Below are positions 1 to 7,543 of a stretch of 16,824 nucleotides of DNA, piece by piece. Within the stretch, counting starts at the first letter, position 1. Each line of letters starts with the position of its first letter. This stretch comes from Pseudomonadota bacterium (GTDB taxonomy: Bacteria; Pseudomonadota; Gammaproteobacteria; Xanthomonadales; Xanthomonadaceae): NCBI GenBank assembly GCA_023430045.1, contig JAEZCF010000012.1:1-16824 (forward strand), in the 5' to 3' direction. Both the position numbers and the translations under genes were made by a program. The notes beneath the pieces are model-generated. The model searched no databases. It was given only the letters and a program-made list of their open reading frames with translations, and had not been told where the DNA came from.

Positions 1-22
1 CTTGCGCGGCCCTTCGTGCTTC

Positions 23-1234
23 TTACTTCAGCTTCGCATCGGCGCGCAGTGCGGCGGCGCGGTCGGTCTTCTCCCACGAGAAGGCCGTGGCGTTGACCTG
101 GTCGCCGTTGCCATCGGTGTAGCTGAACTCCTTCGGCTTGCGGCCGAAGTGGCCGTAGGCCGCGGTCTGCTGGTACATCGGGTGGATCAGGTCGAGCATC
201 TTGATGATGCCGTACGGGCGCAGGTCGAAGTGCTTGCGGATCAGCTTTTCGATCTGCTCGTCCGGAATCCGGCCGGTGCCGAAGGTGGTGACCGAGATCG
301 ACGTCGGCTCGGCCACGCCGATGGCGTAGGACACCTGCACTTCGCAACGGTCGGCCAGGCCGGCGGCAACCACGTTCTTGGCCACGTAGCGTGCGGCGTA
401 GGCGGCCGAACGATCGACCTTGGACGGGTCCTTGCCGGAGAACGCGCCGCCACCGTGACGGGCCCAGCCGCCGTAGGTGTCGACGATGATCTTGCGGCCG
501 GTCAGGCCGCAGTCGCCCACCGGGCCGCCGATCTCGAACTTGCCGGTCGGGTTGATGTGGAACTTGGTGCCCTTGTGCAGCCACTTGGCCGGCAGCACCG
601 GCTTGATGATCTCTTCGCGGACGGCCTCGATCAGGTCCTTCTGCTTGATGCCCGGCGCATGCTGGGTGGACAGCACCACCGCGTCGATGGCCGACACCTC
701 GCCGTCCTCATAGCGCAGTGTGACCTGGCTCTTGGCGTCCGGACGCAGCCAGGACAGCGCCGAATTCTTCTTCTTGCGGATCTTCGCCTGCTGCTCGACC
801 AGACGGTGCGACAGGTGGATCGCGGCCGGCATGTAGCTGTCGGTCTCATTGGTGGCGTAACCGAACATCAGGCCCTGGTCGCCGGCGCCCATTTCTTCGG
901 GCTTCTTGCGGTCCACGCCCTGGGCGATGTGCGGGGACTGCTTGCCGATCAGGTTCAGCACGCCGCAGGTGGCGCCATCGAAGCCGACGTCGGAGCTGTT
1001 GTAGCCGATGTCCAGGATGACCTTGCGGGTCAGGGCCTCCAGGTCGATCCACGCGCTGGTGGTGATCTCGCCGGCAACGATCGCCACGCCGGTCTTGACC
1101 ATGGTTTCGCAGGCCACGCGGGCGCGCTGGTCCTTGGCCAGGATCGCGTCCAGCACCGCATCGGAGATCTGGTCGGCAATCTTGTCCGGATGGCCTTCGG
1201 AGACCGATTCGGAAGTGAACAGGTAGCTGGACAT
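23..1234 (-). CDS. metK: S-adenosylmethionine synthetase MetK
   Basis: Makes S-adenosylmethionine from methionine and ATP in the cytoplasm, the methyl donor for the cell. The 403-residue protein is full length for the bacterial family. It opens with the family start SESVSEGHPDK (residues 8-18, with the catalytic His15 and metal-binding Asp17), carries the signature hexapeptide region GAGDQGLMFGYA (116-127), and has the glycine-rich phosphate loop GGGAFSGKD (261-269). The ATG at 1234 has an AAGGGA Shine-Dalgarno about 11 nt upstream on the minus strand. A -10-like TATCAT (1277-1282, minus) would give a leader of only about 35 nt, too short for a SAM riboswitch. In Xanthomonadaceae metK is often followed by ahcY; the window ends 22 nt past the stop, so this cannot be seen. 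Identity is very secure. Confidence 0.98.
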   Translation of the reverse strand: MSSYLFTSESVSEGHPDKIADQISDAVLDAILAKDQRARVACETMVKTGVAIVAGEITTSAWIDLEALTRKVILDIGYNSSDVGFDGATCGVLNLIGKQSPHIAQGVDRKKPEEMGAGDQGLMFGYATNETDSYMPAAIHLSHRLVEQQAKIRKKKNSALSWLRPDAKSQVTLRYEDGEVSAIDAVVLSTQHAPGIKQKDLIEAVREEIIKPVLPAKWLHKGTKFHINPTGKFEIGGPVGDCGLTGRKIIVDTYGGWARHGGGAFSGKDPSKVDRSAAYAARYVAKNVVAAGLADRCEVQVSYAIGVAEPTSISVTTFGTGRIPDEQIEKLIRKHFDLRPYGIIKMLDLIHPMYQQTAAYGHFGRKPKEFSYTDGNGDQVNATAFSWEKTDRAAALRADAKLK

Positions 1235-1348
1235 CAGGCGTTATATCCCTTGATTCGGATGGAAAGATGGGCGCGAATGATACACGGCGCGCGTCGCAAG
1301 TGCATTGTGGCCTGCTACGGGTTGCCGGTGGTTAAGGATGCGTCTCCG

Positions 1349-1456
1349 GTAGAGCTGACCCATGGTCGGCTGCCTTGGCCGGTGATCTGCCCAGCCGGGA
1401 CGCATCCCTGGATCCTCGGATCCGGGTGCGTCCAGCCGATCATGGATCGGCTCTAC
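1349..1456. repeat. Inverted pair of SMAG (GTAG) elements with internal palindrome
   Basis: A GTAG-headed hairpin at 1349-1371 (GTAGAGCTGACC, loop, GGTCGGCT) faces a second one on the other strand at 1434-1456 ending in CTAC. Between them lies a further inverted repeat in which GGACGCATCC (about 1398-1407) pairs with GGGTGCGTCC (1423-1432) around two GGATCC sites. The GTAG head, hairpin shape and intergenic position match the SMAG/REP-like repeats of S. maltophilia. The pair occupies the gap between the divergent metK and the YdjM-type gene. Such inverted dimers are thought to be moved by REP-associated (RAYT) transposases and can fold in transcripts; any role here is inferred. Confidence 0.75.
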
Positions 1457-1500
1457 CGGGGTGGTGTGGCCGGACCGCGCCGGCTGCTAGCATCGGCGGG

Positions 1501-2559
1501 ATGGATTCCCTGACCCAGATCGTTCTCGGTGGCGCGCTGGCCGCCGCTGTCACTCCGCCCGGCCACCGCCGCGCGGCCCTGCTGGCCGGTGCGGGCCTGG
1601 GCACGCTGCCCGACCTGGATGCCCTGTGGCTGGGTTTCATGGCGGCCGACCCGGTGGCAGTGATGACCGAGCATCGCAGCTTCAGTCATTCGCTGCTGGT
1701 ACTGCCATGGGTGGCGGCCTTGCTCTGGTGGCTGTTCAAGCGATTCGGCCACGGGCGGGTGGCGCAGGCGCCGGTGCGCTGGTTCTGGGCCATGCAGCTG
1801 GCATTGGTTACCCATCCTCTGCTGGATGCGATGACCGTCTATGGCACGCAGTTGTGGTGGCCTTTGCAGCCGTCACCAGCGATGGGATCGAACATCTTCA
1901 TCATCGACCCCCTGTACACCGTGTGGATGCTGCTGGGCTGCGTGGTCGCGTGGTTCGGCCGTGCCCGGCCGTGGGCCGGCAAGGTGCTCGCCCTGGGCCT
2001 GGTCATCAGCACCGGTTACCTGGGCTGGAGCCTGGTAGCAAAGGCCCAGGTGGACCGTGCCGCGCAGCAGAGCCTGGCGGCGATGGGGCTTGGCGATGCG
2101 CCGCGCTTCTCGGTGCCGATGCCGTTCAATACCTTGCTGTGGCGGGTGGTGGCGATGACGCCCGGTGGCTATGTGGTCGGTGATCGTTCGCTGGTGGCGG
2201 ACACCGGGGCGATGCATTTCGAGGGCTTTCCTTCGAACCTGCAGGCATTGCGGCAGGCCGACGGCATCCCGGCCGTGCAGCGCCTGAACTGGTTCAACCG
2301 TGGCTTCATGCGGGCGCAGGTGGTGGACGATCAGCTGGTGCTCAGCGATCTGCGCATGGGCCTGGAACCGGACTACACCTTCAACTTCGTGGTGGCCGAG
2401 CAGCGCGATGGCCGCTGGCGGGGGATCGTGCCCGAGCAGCTGCGCAGCGATTACGCCAGCCCTGCCGCGCGCGCGGACGTGGGACGGCGGCTGGGCCTGA
2501 TGTGGAAGCGCATCTGGCATGAGCCCGCGATCCTCCCGGATGATGCTGCAGCGCTGTAG
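1501..2559 (+). CDS. YdjM-type (DUF457) membrane-bound metal-dependent hydrolase
   Basis: A 352-residue inner-membrane protein of the YdjM/DUF457 family, often annotated as metal-dependent hydrolase; the substrate is unknown. The family pattern is clear: MDSLTQIVLGGALAAAV at the N terminus, LPDLDAL (36-42), HRSFSHS (58-64) and THPLLDAMTVYGTQLWWP (104-121), which supply Asp38, Asp40, His58, His63, His105 and Asp109 as likely metal ligands. Hydrophobic segments near residues 64-80, 94-110, 135-152 and 160-180 suggest four membrane spans, followed by a soluble C-terminal domain of about 170 residues. The ATG at 1501 is chosen because MDSLTQ is the family start; the frame stays open upstream but crosses the SMAG repeat. 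Only a weak CGGCGGG lies before the start. It is convergent with dusB and looks monocistronic. Confidence 0.85.
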   Translation: MDSLTQIVLGGALAAAVTPPGHRRAALLAGAGLGTLPDLDALWLGFMAADPVAVMTEHRSFSHSLLVLPWVAALLWWLFKRFGHGRVAQAPVRWFWAMQLALVTHPLLDAMTVYGTQLWWPLQPSPAMGSNIFIIDPLYTVWMLLGCVVAWFGRARPWAGKVLALGLVISTGYLGWSLVAKAQVDRAAQQSLAAMGLGDAPRFSVPMPFNTLLWRVVAMTPGGYVVGDRSLVADTGAMHFEGFPSNLQALRQADGIPAVQRLNWFNRGFMRAQVVDDQLVLSDLRMGLEPDYTFNFVVAEQRDGRWRGIVPEQLRSDYASPAARADVGRRLGLMWKRIWHEPAILPDDAAAL

Positions 2560-2667
2560 AGGCGATCTTCGGTCGGTTGATCGAGGGTCGGAAACCGCGC
2601 AACGGCCGGCTCCCTGCCGATCACCGCCGGCAAGCGGCGCCCGGCAGTGCTTCACGACGGACAGCGG
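2560..2667. other. Convergent intergenic gap with inverted repeats
   Basis: This 108-nt gap lies between the ends of the YdjM-type gene and dusB. It holds GCCGGC at about 2606-2611 and 2627-2632 and other GC-rich inverted repeats that could stop transcription from either side, but no T-tract follows, so I do not call an intrinsic terminator. A GTAG overlaps the upstream stop codon (2556-2559), but the bases after it do not form a clean SMAG hairpin. No coding signal is seen. Confidence 0.3.
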
Positions 2668-3651
2668 TCACGTCTGATCGATCAGGCGGTCGAAGTATTC
2701 CGTGGTCAGGGCGACCTGGCTGGCGGGATCTTCGGCGCGGTTCACCACCGCGCGGAACGCCGCGTTCTCCGGCCGGTCCTTCGCGTACCAGCCCAGGTGC
2801 TTGCGCGCGATGCGCACCCCCTGTGGTTCACCGTAGAAATCGTGCAGCGCCTGCAGGTGGCCGAGCAGGATGTCGCGTATCTCGGCCAGTGAAGGCGGTG
2901 GACGCTCTTCGCCGGTGGCCAGGAAATGCGCGATATCGCGGAAGATCCACGGGCGTCCCTGCGCGGCGCGGCCGATCATCACCGCGTCCACGCCGGTATG
3001 GGCCAGCACCTGCGCGGCCTTGCGCGGCGAATCGATATCGCCGTTGGCGATCACCGGAATGCGCAGCGCCGATTTGATCACGGCGATGGTTTCGTACTCC
3101 GCCTGCCCGGTGTAATGCTGGTCGCGTGTGCGTCCGTGCACCGCCAGCGCGGCGACGCCGCAATCCTCGGCGATGTGCGCGATGCGTGGGCCGTTGCGAT
3201 GGTCGCAGTCCCAGCCCGTACGGATCTTCAGCGTGACCGGAACATCGACGGCGTCGACCACGGCGGTGAGGATGCGCGCCACCAGTTCCTCGTCGCGCAT
3301 CAGCGCCGAACCGGCCCAGGCATTACAGACCTTCTTCGCGGGGCAGCCCATGTTGATGTCGATGATCTGCGCGCCATGGTCCACGTTGTAGCGTGCGGCA
3401 TCGGCCAGCTGCCGAGGTTCGGTGCCGGCGATCTGCACGCTGATCGGGTCGGGTTCGCCGGCGTGGTCCATGCGGTGCAGGGATTTGCGCGTCGTCCAGA
3501 AGCGCGGATCGCTGATGGTCATTTCCGAGGCGGCCAGGCCCGCACCGAGGCGCTTGCACAGCAGCCGGAACGGCTTGTCGGTCACTCCGGCCATGGGGGC
3601 CAGCACGACATTGGGGGCGATGGTGTAGGGGCCGATCTGCATGGCGGCCAT
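2668..3651 (-). CDS. dusB: tRNA-dihydrouridine synthase B
   Basis: Flavoenzyme that reduces uridine to dihydrouridine in the tRNA D-loop. The 327-residue sequence follows E. coli DusB closely along its length: APMAGVTDKPFR (18-29), the catalytic-cysteine motif INMGCPAKKV (99-108, Cys103), the RNA/FMN motif HGRTR (172-176), and the FMN phosphate-binding IANGDI and MIGRAAQGRPWIF (201-206, 225-237). The C-terminal helical tRNA-binding domain is present. Start choice is unsure: ATG at 3651 or the fourth codon, ATG at 3642, which gives the MQIG start nearest E. coli MRIG. Neither has a Shine-Dalgarno, so initiation may be leaderless or weak. In many gammaproteobacteria dusB precedes fis; here it is followed by a convergent gene and stands alone. 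Confidence 0.93.
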   Translation of the reverse strand: MAAMQIGPYTIAPNVVLAPMAGVTDKPFRLLCKRLGAGLAASEMTISDPRFWTTRKSLHRMDHAGEPDPISVQIAGTEPRQLADAARYNVDHGAQIIDINMGCPAKKVCNAWAGSALMRDEELVARILTAVVDAVDVPVTLKIRTGWDCDHRNGPRIAHIAEDCGVAALAVHGRTRDQHYTGQAEYETIAVIKSALRIPVIANGDIDSPRKAAQVLAHTGVDAVMIGRAAQGRPWIFRDIAHFLATGEERPPPSLAEIRDILLGHLQALHDFYGEPQGVRIARKHLGWYAKDRPENAAFRAVVNRAEDPASQVALTTEYFDRLIDQT

Positions 3652-3698
3652 TGTAGTGCGGGCGCGGCGGACCGGCCGCCTGTCGCACGGCGGCCTTC

Positions 3699-3718
3699 AG
3701 CCCCATCTGGATGGGGCT
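3699..3718. other. Hairpin upstream of dusB
   Basis: AGCCCCATC and GATGGGGCT form a perfect inverted repeat with two bases between them, about 50 nt upstream of dusB. The region 3652-3878 has no convincing gene on either strand. The hairpin could sit in the dusB leader or be a REP-like unit; no T-tract follows it on either strand. Confidence 0.4.
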
Positions 3719-3878
3719 CAGGCCGGACCGGCATCAGCAGATGCTTGACGCCTGCTTTCGCGGCGGCCCGGGCGGTGTCATGGTCGGTGGTTTTACGATG
3801 GCAACGGATGGTCCCGCGCTACCCGTCTGTTCATCCCTGGAACGCTCGTCGCGACCGTCGCCGCCAGCCGCCAGTGCC

Positions 3879-3903
3879 AAAAAAACAGGGCCGGCTGGCC
3901 CTG
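3879..3903 (-). terminator. Rho-independent terminator of nupC-rbsK
   Basis: Read on the minus strand, CAGGGCC and GGCCCTG form a 7-bp stem with an AGCC loop, followed directly by seven T residues (3885-3879). It lies 59 nt past the rbsK stop and faces the direction of that operon. It is the clearest intrinsic terminator in the window and separates the nupC-rbsK transcript from dusB. Confidence 0.88.
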
Positions 3904-3961
3904 GTCCTTTGTGGTTGCAGTTGCCGTTGCGCGAGCCGCCAGCCGGCCCGGCATCCAGCCC

Positions 3962-4918
3962 TCAGGCGTCAGCCGGAGTGAAATGCGGCATCGCCACCGC
4001 TGCACCTTCCTTTTCGGTCGAACGCCCGGCGAACTGGTTGGCGAACCGCACATGACGCATGAACGGAGCGTCCGGAGACTGCGCCATCGAGGCCACCAGC
4101 GCACCGTTGAATGCATCGCCGGCACCCGTCGTGTCGATCGCCTGCACCTGCTCGGCACCCACCCGGTAATACGCCTGGGTGTCGCCGCGCAGGCTGTCCT
4201 CGTCGTGCGATACGAAGACGCCCACCGCGCCCAGCGTCACCACCACCGTGCCGTTGCCCACCAGCTTGCGGCACAGCGCATGCAGGCTGGCGCCATCCAG
4301 TGCGGCCACATCGTTCGGGTCCACGCGTTCACCGACATGGCGGCTCAGCAGCGCAGCGAATTCGGTCTCGTTCGGGGTGATCACATCGGCCAGCTTCAGC
4401 AGACCGATGCTGGACGGCGCATCCGCAGGGGCGGCATTGAGCACCGTCGTCACGCCTGCCTCGCGGGCCAGGCCGAGCGCGGCTTCGATGGTATCCACCG
4501 GGGATTCCAGCTGCACCAGCACCACCGAAGCACCGGCCAGGAGTGCCTGCTGGGACCGAACGAAATCGATGCTCAGCGCGGCATTGGCGCCCGGGCCGAT
4601 GACGATGGTGTTGCGGCCCCGCGCATCCACGTAGATGCCACCGGTACCGGTCGGTTCGCTGCTGGCTTCGGCCGCCACGGCGAACGCATCCTGCGCCGCC
4701 AGTTCACGCGCCATCGCGCCACCGGCGTCGTCGCCCAGCGCGCACACGAACGTGGTCCGGGCGCCGGCACGGCGGGCCGCTACGGCCTGGTTGAAGCCCT
4801 TGCCACCGGGTCCGGTGGTGTAGCGGCCGGCAATGGTGGCACCGGGTGCCGGCAGGCTTTCGCACCGCCACACATGATCGACATTGAAGGAACCGACGAC
4901 GACGACATTGCTGCTCAT
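3962..4918 (-). CDS. rbsK: Ribokinase (PfkB family)
   Basis: Phosphorylates ribose to ribose-5-phosphate with ATP in the cytoplasm, feeding it into pentose phosphate and nucleotide metabolism. The 318-residue length fits the family. PfkB signature 1 is present as GPGGKGFNQAVAARRAGA (36-53), TPNETE lies at 181-186, and signature 2 is DTTGAGDAFNGAL (262-274) with catalytic base Asp268. The N-terminal VVVGSFNVDHVW resembles the ribokinase VVGSxNxD start. Other PfkB sugar kinases cannot be fully excluded, but GGKG.NQA plus linkage to a nucleoside transporter favours ribokinase. The start is ATG 4918, with a purine-rich GAGAAAAG about 8 nt upstream. Only 42 nt separate it from nupC, implying co-transcription; a terminator follows at 3879-3903. 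Confidence 0.88.
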   Translation of the reverse strand: MSSNVVVVGSFNVDHVWRCESLPAPGATIAGRYTTGPGGKGFNQAVAARRAGARTTFVCALGDDAGGAMARELAAQDAFAVAAEASSEPTGTGGIYVDARGRNTIVIGPGANAALSIDFVRSQQALLAGASVVLVQLESPVDTIEAALGLAREAGVTTVLNAAPADAPSSIGLLKLADVITPNETEFAALLSRHVGERVDPNDVAALDGASLHALCRKLVGNGTVVVTLGAVGVFVSHDEDSLRGDTQAYYRVGAEQVQAIDTTGAGDAFNGALVASMAQSPDAPFMRHVRFANQFAGRSTEKEGAAVAMPHFTPADA

Positions 4919-4960
4919 AGGAAAACTTTTCTCAGTGAAGCGAGATTGAAACCAAGGGTA

Positions 4961-6259
4961 TCAACTGAAGTGGGTCAGAACGCCGGCAATGGTGGCCGTC
5001 ATGAACGTGGCGATGGTACCGCCGAGGACAGCGCGCAGGCCGAACTTCGCCAGATCGTGGCGACGCTCCGGGGCCAGACCGCCAATGCCTCCGATCTGGA
5101 TGGCGATGGAGCTGAAGTTCGCGAAACCGCACAGCGCATAGGTGGCGATCAGACGGCCTTCGTCGGACAGGGTCATGCCCGCGACCTGTCCGTTGACGAT
5201 GCGCGACAGCTCGCTGTAGGCGACAAACTCGTTGATGACGACCTTCTGGCCGATCAGCGAGCCGACCGTGGTGGCGTCTGCCCACGGCGTGCCGATCACC
5301 CAGGCGATCGGCGCCAGCAGGTAACCGAAGATGGTGGCCAGGTCGGTCGGGCGGCCCAGCGCGGCCGACAGGCCGGTGACCTCGCCCAGCCAGGTCAGCG
5401 GCGCGTTGAGCAGGGCGATCAGGGCGATGAACGCCAGCAGCATCGCACCGATGTTCAGCGCCAGCTTCAGGCCGTCGCCGGCACCGGCCGCAGCGGCGTC
5501 GATGATGTTGCTGGAGGTCTTCTCCACTTCCATCTTCACCGTGCCACGGGTAAGCGGCGTGCCGGTTTCCGGGATCAGCAGCTTGGCCACGACAAGGGTG
5601 GCCGGCGCGGCCATGATGCTTGCCGCCAGCAGATGCTTGGCATAGAACGCCTGCTGCACCGGATCGCTGCCGCCGAGCATGCCCACATAGGCGGCCAGCA
5701 CGCCGCCCGCGATGTGCGCCATGCCGCCGATCATCATGGTGATCAGCTCGGACTGGGTCATCTTCGCGATGTAGGGACGAACCGTCAGCGGTGCCTCGGT
5801 CTGGCCGATGAACACACTGGCGCAGACGCTGGTGGTTTCCGCACCGGATACGCGCATGACCTTGGTGATCGCCCAGGCCATTACCCGCACCACCGCCTGC
5901 ATGACGTTCAGGTGGTACAGCACGCCCATCAGCGCCGAGAAGAAGATGATCGTCGGCAGCACCTGGAAGGCGAAGATGAACCCGTAGTTGTCCACGTTCA
6001 TCAGCGAGCCGAAAATGAAGGTGGAGCCTTCGTTCACGAAGCTCAACACCTTCACGAAGCCCTTGCCCAGCGCATCGAACACATCACGGCCGCCGGGAAC
6101 CAGCAGCACGACGGCGGCGAATGCGATCTGCAGGGTGATGCCGGTGGCAACCAGTTTCCAGTCCACCGCGCGCTTATTGTTGGAGAACAACCAGGTGATG
6201 CCGACCAGCACCGCCAACCCGAACAGGCCGAAGCCGATCCTGCCCAAACCTTCGACCAT
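4961..6259 (-). CDS. NupC-type concentrative nucleoside transporter
   Basis: Inner-membrane CNT-family permease for ion-coupled uptake of nucleosides. The 432-residue protein is hydrophobic throughout and has the family hallmarks: GQTEAP (152-157, substrate-binding hairpin), NEFVAY (343-348, second binding hairpin) and YALCGFANFSSIAIQIGG (374-391). The coupling ion (proton or sodium) and base preference cannot be read with confidence. I place the start at ATG 6259 because AGGGGA sits 7 nt before it and MVEGLGRIGF leads into the first membrane helix; the open frame extends 37 codons further upstream without a membrane or signal segment. It is the first gene of a two-gene operon with rbsK, suggesting that ribose released from imported nucleosides is phosphorylated. 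No nucleoside hydrolase or phosphorylase is in the window. Confidence 0.92.
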   Translation of the reverse strand: MVEGLGRIGFGLFGLAVLVGITWLFSNNKRAVDWKLVATGITLQIAFAAVVLLVPGGRDVFDALGKGFVKVLSFVNEGSTFIFGSLMNVDNYGFIFAFQVLPTIIFFSALMGVLYHLNVMQAVVRVMAWAITKVMRVSGAETTSVCASVFIGQTEAPLTVRPYIAKMTQSELITMMIGGMAHIAGGVLAAYVGMLGGSDPVQQAFYAKHLLAASIMAAPATLVVAKLLIPETGTPLTRGTVKMEVEKTSSNIIDAAAAGAGDGLKLALNIGAMLLAFIALIALLNAPLTWLGEVTGLSAALGRPTDLATIFGYLLAPIAWVIGTPWADATTVGSLIGQKVVINEFVAYSELSRIVNGQVAGMTLSDEGRLIATYALCGFANFSSIAIQIGGIGGLAPERRHDLAKFGLRAVLGGTIATFMTATIAGVLTHFS

Positions 6260-6293
6260 GTTGAATCCCCTGAGGGCGACGCGAAAAACGGGA

Positions 6294-6322
6294 AGCCTAG
6301 TGCAGGGCAGGGGCCGGAGCAA
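6294..6322 (-). promoter_or_regulatory. Putative promoter of nupC-rbsK
   Basis: On the minus strand TTGCTC (6322-6317) and TAGGCT (6299-6294) are separated by exactly 17 nt, and the predicted transcript begins about 25-30 nt before the nupC ATG. The boxes are imperfect but the spacing is ideal. It shares the intergenic space 6260-6503 with the divergent aldo/keto reductase. This is inferred from pattern only. Confidence 0.4.
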
Positions 6323-6453
6323 GGAAAAGCCGGCCGTGGCTGGCGAAAGGCGCCGAAATGCGCGGTCCATGGCCCCGGGCCCCGCGCTGCCGGGCCCTCA
6401 CCGCACAGGGGGACAGAACCCTGCCCCCGCCCGCTGGCGTAGCGGTGCGCAGG

Positions 6454-6459
6454 TAGAAT
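6454..6459 (+). promoter_or_regulatory. Putative -10 box of the aldo/keto reductase gene
   Basis: TAGAAT lies 45 nt before the ATG at 6504 and matches the usual Xanthomonadaceae form of a sigma-70 -10 box (GGTAGAATG). No good -35 hexamer is seen at 17 nt. The rest of 6260-6503 is GC-rich, with an inverted repeat of GGGCCC units near 6380-6398. Confidence 0.35.
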
Positions 6460-6503
6460 GCCCCACCATCCGGCCCGCTGCACGGGCCCCGCAGGAGAAC
6501 CGC

Positions 6504-7484
6504 ATGCTCTACCGTCGTCTTGGCTGTTCCGGGCTGAAGCTCTCCGCGCTGTCCTTCGGTGCCTGGGTCACCTTCGGCGACCAGATCGCACGGGACCAGG
6601 CACGCAACCTGGTGGCGGCGGCCTGGGACCATGGCATCAATTTCTTTGACAACGCCGAAGGCTACGCGAACGGTCGCGCCGAGCAGGTCATGGGCGATGT
6701 GATCGCCGATCTGCGCCTGCCGCGCGATGGATTCTGCGTGTCCAGCAAGGTGTTCTTCGGCAGTGCGGCCGACCCACGGCCGACCCAGCACGGCCTGTCG
6801 CGCAAGCATGTCACCGATGCCTGCCATGCCGCGCTGAAGCGCCTGCGGGTGGATTACCTCGACCTTTATTATTGCCATCGGCCGGATGCGGATACCCCGA
6901 TCGCCGAGACCGTGCATGCCATGGATACGCTGGTACGGCAGGGCAAGGTGCTGTACTGGGGCACGTCGGAATGGTCGGCGGTGCAGATCCAGGAAGCCGT
7001 GGACATCGCCCGTCGCCACGGCCTGCAGGCGCCCACCATGGAGCAGCCGCAGTACAACCTGCTGCACCGCGAGCGGGTGGAGCGCGAGTACGCGCCGCTG
7101 TATGCCGATGCCGGGCTGGGCACCACCACGTTCTCGCCGCTGGCCTCCGGCCTGCTGACCGGCAAGTACAACGATGGCTTCCCAGCGGGCTCGCGGCTGG
7201 GGCTGGACGGCATGGGATGGCTGCAGGACATCGTGCTGGGCGCGGATGCGCCGGCCCGTCTGGCGCAGGTGCGTCGGTATACGGCGCTGGCCGCCTCGCT
7301 GGGCCATCCGCCCGCCACGCTGGCCATTGCCTGGTGCCTGCGCAACCCGAATGTGTCCAGCGTGATCCTGGGTGCCAGCCGCGTGGAGCAGCTGCTGCAG
7401 AACCTGCAGGCGCTGGAGTTGCTGGCTGCGGTGGACGATGACGCGTGGCGCGCCGTGGAAGACGCCTTCAGCGTTGCCGCCTGA
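6504..7484 (+). CDS. Aldo/keto reductase, Kv-beta-like
   Basis: Cytoplasmic NADPH-dependent oxidoreductase of the aldo/keto reductase superfamily, closest in look to the voltage-gated potassium channel beta-subunit-like group (YghZ and relatives). The 326 residues form one TIM-barrel domain. The catalytic tetrad is complete: Asp49 and Tyr54 in FFDNAEGYANG, Lys82 in SSKVFFG, and His125 in LYYCHRPD. The C-terminal VILGASRVEQLLQNL is the family's cofactor-binding end. AGGAG lies 6 nt before the ATG, fixing the start. The natural substrate cannot be predicted; relatives reduce reactive aldehydes. It is divergent from nupC, and an SMAG hairpin lies after its stop, so it is probably a single-gene unit. 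Confidence 0.93.
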   Translation: MLYRRLGCSGLKLSALSFGAWVTFGDQIARDQARNLVAAAWDHGINFFDNAEGYANGRAEQVMGDVIADLRLPRDGFCVSSKVFFGSAADPRPTQHGLSRKHVTDACHAALKRLRVDYLDLYYCHRPDADTPIAETVHAMDTLVRQGKVLYWGTSEWSAVQIQEAVDIARRHGLQAPTMEQPQYNLLHRERVEREYAPLYADAGLGTTTFSPLASGLLTGKYNDGFPAGSRLGLDGMGWLQDIVLGADAPARLAQVRRYTALAASLGHPPATLAIAWCLRNPNVSSVILGASRVEQLLQNLQALELLAAVDDDAWRAVEDAFSVAA

Positions 7485-7516
7485 CCACCTGACGGGTCGG
7501 AGCTGGCCAGAAGGTC

Positions 7517-7539
7517 GTAGTGCCGGGCTCTGCCCGGCA
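7517..7539 (+). repeat. SMAG-type GTAG hairpin
   Basis: GTAG followed by TGCCGGG, a CTCTG loop and CCCGGCA gives a clean 7-bp stem. Head, length and position fit the SMAG repeat family. It lies 32 nt after the aldo/keto reductase stop and before the AT-rich hemP control region, so it may also act as a boundary or weak terminator. Confidence 0.75.
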
Positions 7540-7543
7540 AGGG

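Noticed and set aside
1235..1340. SAM riboswitch upstream of metK
   Set aside because: The likely -10 box leaves a leader of about 35 nt, and I see no SAM riboswitch stem arrangement between it and the ATG.
2..1513. 503-codon open frame on the plus strand
   Set aside because: It is antisense to metK along nearly its full length and runs through the SMAG repeats; no domain is seen.
2606..2632. Intrinsic terminator between the YdjM-type gene and dusB
   Set aside because: GC-rich inverted repeats are present but no T-tract follows on either strand.
6260..6370. N-terminal extension of the nucleoside transporter (37 more codons)
   Set aside because: The extra residues show no signal or membrane segment, would overlap the predicted promoter, and the ATG at 6259 has an ideal Shine-Dalgarno.
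3911..6442. 843-codon open frame on the plus strand
   Set aside because: It is antisense to rbsK and nupC, whose identity is certain; the translation is His/Arg/Gln-rich and matches nothing recognisable.
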